NCBI GenBank assembly: GCA_027335515.1
Contig: DAHWHT010000273.1
Span: forward strand, 1-12,208
Length of the DNA stretch: 12,208 bases
Direction of reading: 5' to 3'
From: Clostridia bacterium
GTDB taxonomy: Bacteria; Bacillota_E; RBS10-35; JAJYVN01
Positions within the stretch are counted from its first letter, which is position 1; the number at the start of each line of letters is the position of its first letter. The notes beneath the pieces are model-generated. The model was not told where the DNA came from, did not search any database, and saw only the letters and a program-made list of their open reading frames with translations. Positions 1 to 6,982 of this stretch are shown in pieces. The position numbers and the translations under genes are program-made.

Positions 1-792
1 TGCGGCCAGGGCGGCCATCGCTTCCCCCTCAGGGTCGTCGACGTTGACGGCGACCCCGGTGGGACCGCTCTTGCGGGGCGCCCCCGGCACCGGCCGACCC
101 ACCGCGGCAAACAGGCGGCGCTTGCTATCCCGGTAGTGGGCGAAATCCGGGTGCTCCCCCGGGCCGAGGTGGTCGGGCGTCAAATTGGTGAAGACGGCGA
201 TGTCGAACGCGCACGCCTCCACCCGCCGGCGGGCGAGGGCCACGGAGGACACCTCCATGGCGCAGACACGGTCGCCGGCCGCGGCCATTTCCGCAAACAG
301 GGTCTGCAGGTCCGGCGCCTCCGGTGTGGTGAGGCGGGCGGGTCGAGCCTGGCCCCCGACCGTGGCGGCAACGGTGCCGATCACCCCGACCGGCCCGAGG
401 GGAGCCAGAACCTCGCGCAGCAGCCAGGTGGTGGTGGTCTTGCCGTTGGTCCCGGTCACCCCCACCAGTACCAAACGGGAGGTGGGGTGGCCGTGCAGGC
501 GCGCGCTGAGGGGACCGGCCAGGGCGCGGGCGTCGTCGGTGCCCAAGGCGGCGGCGCCCGGCGGCAGGGTCGCCGGCACCGCCTCCGGCCGCTCGACCAC
601 GACCGCCACCGCGCCGGCATCCAGGGCGTCGCAGACAAAGTGGTGGCCGTCGTAGCGGGCGCCCCGCCAGGCCAAAAAGACGTCGCCCGGCCGCACGCGA
701 CGCGAATCGTAGGCTACACCGCGCACCCCCACGGCGTCGTCACCGCGCAGCAGACGCAACGGCAACCCTGCCACCAGATCGGCCAGACGCAC
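1..792 (-). CDS. murE: UDP-N-acetylmuramyl peptide synthetase MurE (3' part beyond window)
   Basis: ATP-dependent Mur ligase that adds the third amino acid of the peptidoglycan stem peptide to UDP-MurNAc-L-Ala-D-Glu in the cytoplasm. About 264 N-terminal residues lie in the window and the frame is open at the left edge. Visible motifs are the N-terminal MRLADLVAGLP and VAYDSRRVRPGD stretch of the MurE uridine-binding domain, the P-loop GVTGTNGKTTT, TTPEAPDLQ, MEVSSVAL and FTNLTPDHL, all in the usual order. I chose the GTG at 790-792. It gives the normal MurE N-terminus and sits 8 bases after a GGGAGGGG ribosome site at 801-808. An in-frame GTG at 796-798 is possible but too close to that site. 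The gene starts 37 bases after the transpeptidase stop, in the same operon. The C-terminal motif that tells diaminopimelate from lysine enzymes is outside the window, so the added residue cannot be assigned. Confidence 0.95.
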   Translation of the reverse strand, partial: MRLADLVAGLPLRLLRGDDAVGVRGVAYDSRRVRPGDVFLAWRGARYDGHHFVCDALDAGAVAVVVERPEAVPATLPPGAAALGTDDARALAGPLSARLHGHPTSRLVLVGVTGTNGKTTTTWLLREVLAPLGPVGVIGTVAATVGGQARPARLTTPEAPDLQTLFAEMAAAGDRVCAMEVSSVALARRRVEACAFDIAVFTNLTPDHLGPGEHPDFAHYRDSKRRLFAAVGRPVPGAPRKSGPTGVAVNVDDPEGEAMAALAA

Positions 793-829
793 CCGCACAA
801 CCCCTCCCGGCCGACGTTTCCCGCCCCAC

Positions 830-2959
830 CTAGGCTGCCGGCCTGCTTCCCCGCACCGCCCCAAACACGACCCGGACCGTCTCCCCTGGATGCAGCCGCC
901 CACCGGGGGGCGGATCCTGCCCCACCACGACGCCGCTGCCCTTGGCCTCCAGCTGCAGGCCCCTGCGCCCCAGTTCGGCGACCACCTCGCCCAATCCCAG
1001 CCCACGCAGATCCGGCACCGTCACGTGCCCCTCGGGCAGGGCAAGTGCGGCCGTGGTGTAGGCAAGGACGGTGGACCAACGCTGGACGGCCGTCCCCGCC
1101 GGGGGAACCTGGCGCAGGATGCGATCCCCGCGGCCCTCCACCCGCAGGAATAGACCCGCGGCGACCGCCGCTTGTTCCGCGGCCACCGGGGTCTGCCCCA
1201 CCAGGCCCGGCATCGCCACGGTCGGCGGCCTGGTCGCGGCCGCCTCCAGCGGACGCACCCCCGGCGGGCAGGACGGGGGAACATGCAGGACCCGCAGGGC
1301 ATCCACCATCATCGCCCGAAAGGCGGGTGCAGCCACCTGACCGCCATAATACAGGCCCTGGGGCTCGTCGATCATCACGTAGAGCGCGATCCGCGCCCCG
1401 TGCGCCGGGGCGAAGCCGAGAAAAGACGCGATGTAGCGGCCCTGGGCCACCCGCCCCCCCGCATACTTCTGGGTGGTCCCGGTCTTGCCGGCCACCGCGT
1501 AGCACGCGATCTTGGCCTGCCGGCCACTGCCCTCCTCCACCACCGAGGTCATTAACTCCTGCACCTGCGACGCGATCCGCGGTTTCAGTACCCGGCGCAC
1601 CACCCGCGGGTCGATCCTCTGGATCACCTTGCCATTCGGTGCCCGCAGCGCCATCCCGATGTGGGGCCACATGAGGTTGCCGCCGTTGGCAATCGCGGAG
1701 ATGGCGGTCAACACCGACAGGGGCGTCACGGCGAGCGTCTGGCCAAAGGACTCTTCCACCAAGTCCAGAGGCGTGGCCCGCGCCTGCGGCACCAGGATGT
1801 TGGGCCGGCGGGCCTCGCCGGGCAGGTCAACCCCACTGCGACCCGTGAAACCGAAGTCCGTCAGGTACCGGTAGAAGCGTTCCACGCCCAGCATCATACC
1901 CACACGGCCAAAGATGGTGTTGGCCGACTTTTGAAAGCCGATCGCGAAGGTGGTCGAGCCAAGCCCGCGCCGGTTGAAATTGTGGATCACGGCGCCGGGC
2001 ACCCGCAGGCTGCCGCTATCCATAAAGGGCGTCTGCGGCGTCACCACCCCCTCCTGCAGGGCCGCCGCCGCAGTGATCGGCTTGAAGACGGAGCCGGGTG
2101 AAAAGGCAAAGCTGATCAGGGGGTCGGTCCAGAGGCTGGGATCCGCCTGGCGCGCCTGGTTGGGATCGAAGGTCGGCCAGGCCGCCAGGGCCAGAATTCC
2201 CCCGGTGCTGGGATCCATCATCATGGCGTAGCCCGAGACCCCGTGCGCCGCGACCACCGCGGCGTCCAATTCGCGCTGCACGATCCGCTGCAGCGGCACG
2301 GAGAGGGTCAGTTGCAGGGTATCGCCTGGAACCGGTGGCACGTAGCGGTTGATACCTCCCGGGATGGGATGGTTGCGCGCATCGGTCTCCGTGACGATGG
2401 CACCCGGGCGTCCGCTCAGGGCGCGGTTGTAGCTGAGTTCCACGCCGGACTGCCCCTGGTTGTCGATACCGACAAACCCCAGGACCTGGGCGGCGAACAT
2501 CCCCATGGGATAGATCCGGCGCGATTCCTGCACGATGTGGATCCCGGGCAGCGCCAGCCGCCGCACGGCGACGGCCTGGGCGGTGCCGACCTTGCGCGCC
2601 AGCCAGACGGTCGCCAGCCGCTGCGAGAGGCGACGCTCCACCCGTGCGGGATCCAGTCCGAGCACGCGCGCCACCGCGACGGAGGTTGCCACTCGGTTCA
2701 CCACCTGCGCGGGGGTTGCATACACCGAATCCGCCCCCACGCTCTCGGCCAGGATCTCGCCCTGCTGATCGATGATCGTGCCGCGCCGCGCCTGCACCGG
2801 TACCATGCGCGTTCGGATCGCGGAGGCCCGCCGGAACAGCGCCGGCCCCCGCCACACCTGGATCCATGCCAAACGGGCGGCGAGCGCGCCGCAGCCGGCG
2901 AGCGTGAGCACCAGAATCCAGACCACCCGTCGGCGCAGACTCGTTCCGGCTCCACCCAT
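830..2959 (-). CDS. ftsI: Class B penicillin-binding protein (septal/spore transpeptidase) with two PASTA domains
   Basis: D,D-transpeptidase that cross-links peptidoglycan at the septum (FtsI/PBP2B) or in spore cortex (SpoVD). 709 residues. A short cytoplasmic start is followed by one membrane segment at about 11-31. A PBP dimer domain spans about 50-205 (RRGTIIDQQGEILA near 58). The transpeptidase domain spans about 215-555, with active-site SVFK (Ser290, Lys293), SAN (345-347) and KTGT (492-495). Two PASTA repeats follow at about 579-636 (VAMPGLVGQTP) and 646-700 (VTVPDLRGLGL). All catalytic motifs are intact. The ATG at 2957-2959 follows an AAGGGGG site by 8 bases, and the stop is TAG at 830. 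It lies 52 bases after ftsL and 37 before murE. C-terminal PASTA repeats at this locus are typical of Bacillota PBP2B, PBP2x and SpoVD. Sequence alone does not separate vegetative FtsI from SpoVD, so the symbol is a family-level choice. Confidence 0.93.
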   Translation of the reverse strand: MGGAGTSLRRRVVWILVLTLAGCGALAARLAWIQVWRGPALFRRASAIRTRMVPVQARRGTIIDQQGEILAESVGADSVYATPAQVVNRVATSVAVARVLGLDPARVERRLSQRLATVWLARKVGTAQAVAVRRLALPGIHIVQESRRIYPMGMFAAQVLGFVGIDNQGQSGVELSYNRALSGRPGAIVTETDARNHPIPGGINRYVPPVPGDTLQLTLSVPLQRIVQRELDAAVVAAHGVSGYAMMMDPSTGGILALAAWPTFDPNQARQADPSLWTDPLISFAFSPGSVFKPITAAAALQEGVVTPQTPFMDSGSLRVPGAVIHNFNRRGLGSTTFAIGFQKSANTIFGRVGMMLGVERFYRYLTDFGFTGRSGVDLPGEARRPNILVPQARATPLDLVEESFGQTLAVTPLSVLTAISAIANGGNLMWPHIGMALRAPNGKVIQRIDPRVVRRVLKPRIASQVQELMTSVVEEGSGRQAKIACYAVAGKTGTTQKYAGGRVAQGRYIASFLGFAPAHGARIALYVMIDEPQGLYYGGQVAAPAFRAMMVDALRVLHVPPSCPPGVRPLEAAATRPPTVAMPGLVGQTPVAAEQAAVAAGLFLRVEGRGDRILRQVPPAGTAVQRWSTVLAYTTAALALPEGHVTVPDLRGLGLGEVVAELGRRGLQLEAKGSGVVVGQDPPPGGRLHPGETVRVVFGAVRGSRPAA

Positions 2960-3011
2960 CGCCGCATCCCCCTTGGGCGCACGGTTGCAGACCGGTGCCC
3001 GGGGAGGCGGC

Positions 3012-3542
3012 TCAGACGCCCACGCGTCGCCCTGCCAGGCGCAGCCACGCCCACAGTTGGCGGCTCAGGGCGACGACACCGCCAGGAGCCGGTCCGGTCG
3101 GTGCCGGCAGCACCACCTGGCGCGTCGCGGCCGGTGCGGGTGGCGAAGCCGCCGGCACATGCGCGGCCGCGATGGCCACGTACGCGGCGGGACGCTGCAT
3201 GCCCAGTCGGTCGACGGCGGTGCGCTCGATGCGCTGAGGGCTTTGCAGGGCCGCCAACTGCGCCTGCAGGTGCCGGTCTTGGCCCCGGGCCTGGGTCACC
3301 TGCTGGCGCAGGGTGTCCAGGTGGAGCCCCTGCTGGGTGACGGCCACGCCCGCCAACGCCGTGGCCGCCAGCAGGGCGCCCGACGCCGCCACAACCACCA
3401 ATCCCTTGCGCAGATAGCGCTCCGCCGCAGCGTCCGCCCGCACCCGCCGAATGGGAACTCGATCCTCGGCAACGGCCGGAGCCGCCTCCGCAGCCTGGGC
3501 CCACCAGGCGGTCGGCTCGGCCCCGGTCTGCATCGCCGCCAT
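3012..3542 (-). CDS. ftsL: FtsL-like septum formation protein
   Basis: Small bitopic division protein; in known systems FtsL works with DivIC/FtsB to activate the septal synthase. 176 residues. An Ala-rich cytoplasmic tail (about 1-46, ending in basic RYLRKG) precedes one membrane helix at about 47-69. A heptad-like coiled coil follows (about 74-100, LDTLRQQVTQARGQDRHLQ), then the FtsL/DivIC-like signature AVDRLGMQRPAAYVAI (109-124). The remainder is a low-complexity Ala/Pro tail of about 50 residues, which is long for the family. The ATG at 3540-3542 follows AAAGGGGGGAG at 3548-3558. rsmH ends only 2 bases upstream and the transpeptidase starts 52 bases downstream, so position and topology agree. 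FtsL diverges quickly, so the call rests on topology, the LGM-P signature and the locus rather than on close similarity. Confidence 0.83.
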   Translation of the reverse strand: MAAMQTGAEPTAWWAQAAEAAPAVAEDRVPIRRVRADAAAERYLRKGLVVVAASGALLAATALAGVAVTQQGLHLDTLRQQVTQARGQDRHLQAQLAALQSPQRIERTAVDRLGMQRPAAYVAIAAAHVPAASPPAPAATRQVVLPAPTGPAPGGVVALSRQLWAWLRLAGRRVGV

Positions 3543-3544
3543 CC

Positions 3545-4834
3545 CTACTCCCCCCTTTCACCGCCCAGAACCGGCGCACGGCGCCGGGCGTCCGCATCCA
3601 GCCAAAGCGACTGCGCCAGTGAGGGCACCCACGGCCACGGCGCCCCACGCGCCTGAGTCCCGCCCGGCGACGGCCAGTCACCGCGAAACCGAGATGGCAT
3701 CCAGGGCGGTTCGGCCTCCGCGTCCAGGTTGGCCTGCGCCGGCACATCCCCCGGCAGGCGCTCGGCCGCGCGCAACTTGGCGCTGCGCGCCCGCGGATTG
3801 GCCGCGCACTCCGCTGCGCCCGGCACCACAGGCCGCGGCATGAGCAACCGCACCAGCGGTGACCGCCCGCAGCGACACTCGGGCCAGTCCGGCGGACAGA
3901 CGCAACCGCGCTGATAGGTGCGCAGGACCGACTTGACGGCGCGGTCCTCCAACGAGTGGAACGACACCGCCACGATGCGCCCGCCCGGCCGCAGGCGCCG
4001 CACCCCCGCATGCAGACCGGCGTGCAGCACGCCAATCTCGTTGTTGACCGCAATGCGCAGTGCCTGGAAGGTGCGCCGCGCCGGATGCGGCCCGCCGCGA
4101 CGCGCCCCGGCGGGCACGGCCGCCTTGACCAGCTCCACCAACTCGCCCGTCGTGGCGATCAGCCCCCGCTCCTGGCGGTGGCGGACGATGAAGGCGGCGA
4201 TGCGCCGCGCCCAGCGCTCCTCACCAAAGCGGGCGATGAGGGTGGCGAGTTCGGCCTCGTCCAGACCGTTGACCAGGTGGTACGCCGTCGTGCTCTGCGA
4301 GGGATCCATCCGCATGTCCAGCGGAGCGTCCTCGCGGTAGCTGAAACCGCGGTCCGCCTGGTCCAATTGGGGACTGGACACCCCCAGGTCGAAGAGCACG
4401 CCGTCCACCGCATCCAGACCGAGATCGTCCAGCACCTCGTCCAGCTCGCCGAAGTTCGCGCGCACGATGTCCATGCGGACCCCGCGGCGGGCCGCTTCCG
4501 GCGCCAGGCGGTCCGATGCGGCACGGCAGGCTGCGGGGTCCTGGTCAACACCGATCAGCCAGCCGGCCTCCGGCCCCAGGGCGGTCAAGAGCGCCTCGGC
4601 GTGCCCGCCGCCGCCGACGGTGGCGTCCACCACCGTCGCACCCGGCGCCACGGCGAGGTACTGCAGGACTTCCTGGATCATCACCGGCTGGTGCTCAAAA
4701 CGGGCCGCCGGCGGCACCCCGCCGGAACCCGCTGCCCGTTCCTCCGCCGCGTCGCGCCGGTCGGACCCACCGGATGCGCCCCGCTCGCGCAACCGCGCCA
4801 CCCCCCGGACCTGCGCCACCCCCGCGGCCGTCAT
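3545..4834 (-). CDS. rsmH: 16S rRNA (cytosine-1402-N4)-methyltransferase RsmH (MraW)
   Basis: SAM-dependent enzyme that N4-methylates C1402 in the ribosomal P site. 429 residues, against about 310 for the usual enzyme. The conserved core begins at FEHQPVMIQEVL (46-57). It includes the SAM loop VVDATVGGGGHAEA (68-81), VLFDLGVSSPQLDQ (146-159), RGFSYREDAPLDMRMD (162-177), RRTFQALRIAVNNE (253-266) and GRIVAVSFHSLEDR (285-298). The Cys-rich stretch CVCPPDWPECRCGR (311-324) is also usual for the family. The ATG at 4832-4834 overlaps the mraZ TGA as ATGA, implying translational coupling. This favours the long start, which adds about 45 low-complexity residues before the core. A GTG at 4715-4717 close to the core has no convincing ribosome site. 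About 65 extra Pro/Arg/Trp-rich residues follow the last family block (ARSAKLRAAERL). Confidence 0.96.
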   Translation of the reverse strand: MTAAGVAQVRGVARLRERGASGGSDRRDAAEERAAGSGGVPPAARFEHQPVMIQEVLQYLAVAPGATVVDATVGGGGHAEALLTALGPEAGWLIGVDQDPAACRAASDRLAPEAARRGVRMDIVRANFGELDEVLDDLGLDAVDGVLFDLGVSSPQLDQADRGFSYREDAPLDMRMDPSQSTTAYHLVNGLDEAELATLIARFGEERWARRIAAFIVRHRQERGLIATTGELVELVKAAVPAGARRGGPHPARRTFQALRIAVNNEIGVLHAGLHAGVRRLRPGGRIVAVSFHSLEDRAVKSVLRTYQRGCVCPPDWPECRCGRSPLVRLLMPRPVVPGAAECAANPRARSAKLRAAERLPGDVPAQANLDAEAEPPWMPSRFRGDWPSPGGTQARGAPWPWVPSLAQSLWLDADARRRAPVLGGERGE

Positions 4835-5256
4835 AGCCCGAGGGCCCCCATGCGCTCGGCGATCTCAGCGCTGGCAGACTCCGTGCTCGCCCGATAGCGT
4901 CCCCAAGCCTCTGGCGCCCACACCTCCGCGCGGTTCAGCACCCCCAGGACGAGCCCCTCACGGTCGAGCGCCGCATACTCCCGCAGCGCCGCGGGCAGCA
5001 GCACCCGCCCCTGGGAGTCCACGCGGCACTCGCTCGCCCCCGAAAAGAGCAGCCGCACGTAGGCGCGCGCATCGCCGTTGGTGACCGGCAGCGCGCGCGC
5101 CCGGGCCTCAAAGCCTTCCCACTCCGCCTGCGGAAAAAGGAACAGACAGTTGTCGAGCCCCTTGGTGGCAACGAAGGTCGCGCCGAGGCCGTCGCGGATG
5201 CGGGCGGGAAGCGTCAGGCGGCCCTTTTCGTCGATGGCGTGCCGAAACTCGCCCAT
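4831..5256 (-). CDS. mraZ: Transcriptional regulator MraZ
   Basis: DNA-binding regulator at the head of the division and cell-wall operon; in studied bacteria it binds repeats upstream of its own gene. 141 residues, the normal family length. It has two AbrB-like (SpoVT) swapped-hairpin units. The first holds DEKGRLTLPARIR (9-21) and the second DSQGRVLLPAALRE (80-93), both with the conserved D-x-x-G-R signature. The ATG at 5254-5256 gives the canonical N-terminus MGEFRHAIDEKG. The reading frame is open further upstream, and GTG 5266-5268 or TTG 5257-5259 are possible starts 1-4 codons earlier. No AGGAGG-like site is clear; only G-rich sequence lies upstream. The stop overlaps the rsmH ATG. Repeats at 5298-5334 look like its operator. 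Confidence 0.95.
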   Translation of the reverse strand: MGEFRHAIDEKGRLTLPARIRDGLGATFVATKGLDNCLFLFPQAEWEGFEARARALPVTNGDARAYVRLLFSGASECRVDSQGRVLLPAALREYAALDREGLVLGVLNRAEVWAPEAWGRYRASTESASAEIAERMGALGL

Positions 5257-5297
5257 CAACCCGGCCACCCGCCCACCCCCCCAGCGGCTCCATCCCG

Positions 5298-5334
5298 CCC
5301 CACCGACTCGCCACTGAGACCCACTTTGACCCAC
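5298..5334 (-). promoter_or_regulatory. MraZ box: four direct GTGGGT-type repeats
   Basis: Read on the minus strand, toward mraZ, the units are GTGGGT (5329-5334), GTGGGT (5319-5324), GTGGCG (5309-5314) and GTGGGG (5298-5303). Their spacing is 10, 10 and 11 bases. Known MraZ operators are TGGGN repeats separated by about 5 bases in front of mraZ, and this array fits that design, 42 bases or more before the mraZ start. The first two units are exact, the third is degenerate, and the fourth is one base out of phase. Binding itself is inferred. Confidence 0.75.
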
Positions 5335-5521
5335 CATACACCACCGACCACCCCATTCCTGCCACTTGGAGGGCACGCGGCAGAGAAATCGCGCCCGCCA
5401 GGGGCAATATGGGCTTGCCGCATCACCGAACGGCGGCAGCGGGGCCCACCCGGGTCTGGGTTGGAACGGGCAGGGCGGATGGCACCGGCGCGGCGGCACC
5501 CGGGCCCGCATCCGCGCCTCG

Positions 5522-5550
5522 TTGACGGCCGTCGACCCACCGCGTACAAT
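5522..5550 (+). promoter_or_regulatory. Sigma-70/SigA-type promoter of tRNA-Ala
   Basis: TTGACG (5522-5527), a spacer of exactly 17 bases, then TACAAT (5545-5550). Each hexamer is one base from consensus. The -10 ends 13 bases before the mature tRNA 5' end at 5564, a normal distance for a tRNA promoter. Confidence 0.8.
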
Positions 5551-5563
5551 CCGAGGGCGGATC

Positions 5564-5639
5564 GGGGATGTAGCTCAGCTGGGAGAGCGCTGCGTTCGCA
5601 TCGCAGAGGTCAGGGGTTCGAATCCCCTCATCTCCACCA
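5564..5639 (+). tRNA. tRNA-Ala (anticodon CGC)
   Basis: 76 bases with a full cloverleaf. The acceptor stem is GGGGATG (5564-5570) paired with CATCTCC (5629-5635). The anticodon stem is CTGCG/CGCAG around loop TTCGCAT, with anticodon CGC at 5597-5599 reading GCG. The T arm is AGGGG-TTCGAAT-CCCCT, the discriminator is A5636, and the CCA end is encoded (5637-5639). The third acceptor pair is G-U, the classic alanine identity element, which independently supports the assignment. It stands alone, with its own promoter and terminator. Confidence 0.97.
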
Positions 5640-5674
5640 ATGATTTTCAGACAGCCGAACCGACCGCGCGAACC

Positions 5675-5716
5675 GAAGCCCCTGGAGCCTTGCGGCTCCG
5701 GGGGCTTCCGCCTTTT
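5675..5716 (+). terminator. Rho-independent terminator after tRNA-Ala
   Basis: A 15-pair stem with one G-T pair: GAAGCCCCTGGAGCC, loop TTGC, GGCTCCGGGGGCTTC (5675-5708). It is followed by CGCC and TTTT (5713-5716). It starts 35 bases after the tRNA. The T tract is short but the stem is very stable. Confidence 0.75.
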
Positions 5717-6033
5717 CGGTCGGGTACCACGGCGTTCGGTCCCAATAGAGGCCGGTTCTGATGCGTGTGGGGACACTTTCGGGCACTTTTTCGGCGCCGG
5801 GCGGTGCGTGTCCGAGATGGTCGAACGGAGTTGCGGGCGCGACGAGGCGAGTGGTCGGCCGCGTCCCCCCGCGGACGGCCATCCGGTGGTCGCCCCCGCG
5901 GTTGCGGCCGGCCTCCGCCGCTTCGTCACCGGCGACTGCGGGCTGTGTGCGGCGCTTCCCGGCGTCGGCCTGCGAGCCCTGGCCCCCGATGATAGGGTCG
6001 CGCAGCACGTAGCCGGCGAGCGGCCCTGGGGCT

Positions 6034-6091
6034 GACGGCGGACTGGTAGTACGGTTCAGCGCGTCCTGCACCGTACTACCGACGAGCCGTC
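6034..6091. repeat. Two-part inverted repeat upstream of the toxin-antitoxin locus
   Basis: Outer arms are GACGGC (6034-6039) and GCCGTC (6086-6091). Inner arms are GGTAGTACGGT (6045-6055) and ACCGTACTACC (6070-6080). Both arm pairs are perfect and are separated by 5 bases on each side, with a 14-base centre. The right arm ends 64 bases before the antitoxin start codon. It could be the operator bound by the antitoxin, or a hairpin-forming element. No T tract follows, so a terminator is less likely. Confidence 0.7.
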
Positions 6092-6155
6092 ACTTGCCTC
6101 GTCGCACGGCATCGAACAGACTAGACCAAGACCAGTCGCAACCGGAGGCGGCGCC

Positions 6156-6395
6156 GTGCGGACCGTTGGCGCGTATGAGGCGAAAACGCACCTCGCCGAA
6201 CTTCTGGACAAAGTACTCAAGGGCGAGCGCATCACCATCACACGTCATGGCGCAGCGGTGGCGATGCTCGTACCCGTGGTCGGCGCGGAGCGGCCAGACC
6301 CTGGACAGACCATCGAGGCCTTGCGACGATTTCGGCGCGGCATCACTCTGGGCGGGCTGTCGCTGAAGGACATGATCGAGGAAGGGCGCCGCTGA
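6156..6395 (+). CDS. Phd/YefM (prevent-host-death) family antitoxin
   Basis: Antitoxin of a type II toxin-antitoxin pair; such proteins bind the toxin and repress their own operon. 79 residues. The N-terminal DNA-binding fold (about 1-45) has the family pattern VGAYEAKTHLAELLDKV followed by GERITITRHGAAVAMLVPV. The C-terminal part (about 50-79) is the charged, probably toxin-neutralising tail ending in LKDMIEEGRR. The GTG start at 6156 follows GGAGG (6144-6148) by 7 bases. The TGA overlaps the ATG of the PIN-domain gene (TGATG), the usual coupling in these operons. The frame is intact although the toxin next to it is broken. Third codon positions look less GC-biased than in the flanking genes, which suggests acquisition from elsewhere. 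Confidence 0.88.
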   Translation: MRTVGAYEAKTHLAELLDKVLKGERITITRHGAAVAMLVPVVGAERPDPGQTIEALRRFRRGITLGGLSLKDMIEEGRR

Positions 6396-6773
6396 TGCGG
6401 TTTGTCGTGGACGCATCCCTGACGCTGTCCTGGTGCTTCGCGGATGAGGTGGATCCCCACGCCGATCATCGCTCGACCTGCTCCTGCGCGACAAGGCTCA
6501 CGTTCCCGCCATCTGGGTGCTGGAGGTCGTGCTGCTGGTGGGGAAACGCCGAGGGCGGGTGACTGACGCTCAAAGCGCTCGGTTTCTCGATCTCCTGAGC
6601 AGTCTGCCGATCGAGGTAGAGCCGCTGGATCCGCTTCGCACCTGGAACGGCATGATGGCGCTGGCCAAGCGGCACTCGATCTCCGCTTACGACGCCGCCT
6701 ATTTGGAATTGGCGGCGCGGACGGCAAACTACGCACCGCGGCCCTCACAGCCGGAGTCGTCCTGATCGACTGA
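6395..6773 (+). pseudogene. vapC: VapC-type PIN-domain toxin, degraded by frameshifts
   Basis: Remnant of a PIN-domain endoribonuclease. Frame 1 gives MRFVVDASLTLSWCFADEVDPHADH with the first catalytic Asp (residue 6). Near 6467-6474 one base is missing, and the protein continues in another frame as LDLLLRDKAHVPAIWVLEV, then LLVGKRRGRVTDAQSARFLDLL, up to SAYDAAYLELAAR. Near 6711-6720 a further deletion shifts the frame again to DGKLRTAALTAGVVLID and a TGA at 6771-6773. Compared with the family pattern LEVANVLLV, two residues (AN) also appear to be missing at 6528/6529. The last lesion seems to remove the usual GLPLATL-type segment before the final Asp. Read straight, the gene stops at a TGA near 6560. 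At least two frame changes make sequencing error a poor explanation. The product is almost certainly inactive. Confidence 0.85.
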
Positions 6774-6940
6774 TCTGGCGTCCTCGCTGCGGCCACGGCA
6801 TCAGGATAGAACACCAGTTCTCTTCCGTCGAGCCCTCCCCCTGGGCCAGGTTGGCATCCCGCAGCCTCGATTCTGGAATGATCACCAGGTCACTCTGCGG
6901 TGCCAGACGCCTTGCGGCGCATCCGCCCCTGCGGCCGAGC

Positions 6941-6962
6941 CCCGCGCACCGAGACGCGCGGG
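6941..6962 (-). terminator. GC-rich hairpin after the sigma-Clp N gene
   Basis: A perfect 7-base stem CCCGCGC/GCGCGGG with an 8-base loop, 20 bases past the stop of the minus-strand gene ending at 6983. There is no T tract, so it is only a candidate. The rest of the 6774-6982 gap shows no gene. Confidence 0.25.
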
Positions 6963-6982
6963 CCCGGGCGCCACGCCGAGGA

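Larger units (their letters stand above)
5257..5563. other. Divergent intergenic region between mraZ and tRNA-Ala
   Basis: No gene seen. It carries the MraZ repeats near mraZ and the tRNA promoter at its right end. I could not pick out a convincing -35/-10 pair for the mraZ operon. A CATATT hexamer lies near 5407 on the minus strand, but it has no good -35 partner. Confidence 0.6.
5640..6155. other. Non-coding stretch between tRNA-Ala and the antitoxin
   Basis: Apart from the tRNA terminator and the long inverted repeat at 6034-6091, I see nothing that codes. The open frames on both strands here run through the terminator or the tRNA and have no recognisable motif. A copy of the tRNA 3' end, which would mark an integrated element, was not found elsewhere in the window. 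Confidence 0.5.

Noticed and set aside
136..1674. Long plus-strand open frame (512 codons)
   Set aside because: It lies antisense to murE and the transpeptidase, whose motifs are unmistakable. The product is low-complexity Pro/Arg/Gly, as expected from GC-rich antisense.
2698..4053. Minus-strand open frame of 451 codons across the ends of rsmH, ftsL and the transpeptidase
   Set aside because: It is a frame-shifted shadow of three recognisable genes and shows no domain of its own.
5423..5929. Minus-strand open frame with the peptide GIRTPDLCDANAALSQLSY
   Set aside because: That peptide is the well-known false translation of an antisense tRNA gene; here it is the tRNA-Ala.
5640..6035. Plus-strand 131-codon frame after the tRNA
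   Set aside because: It begins directly at the end of the tRNA, reads through the terminator hairpin and has no ribosome site or motif.
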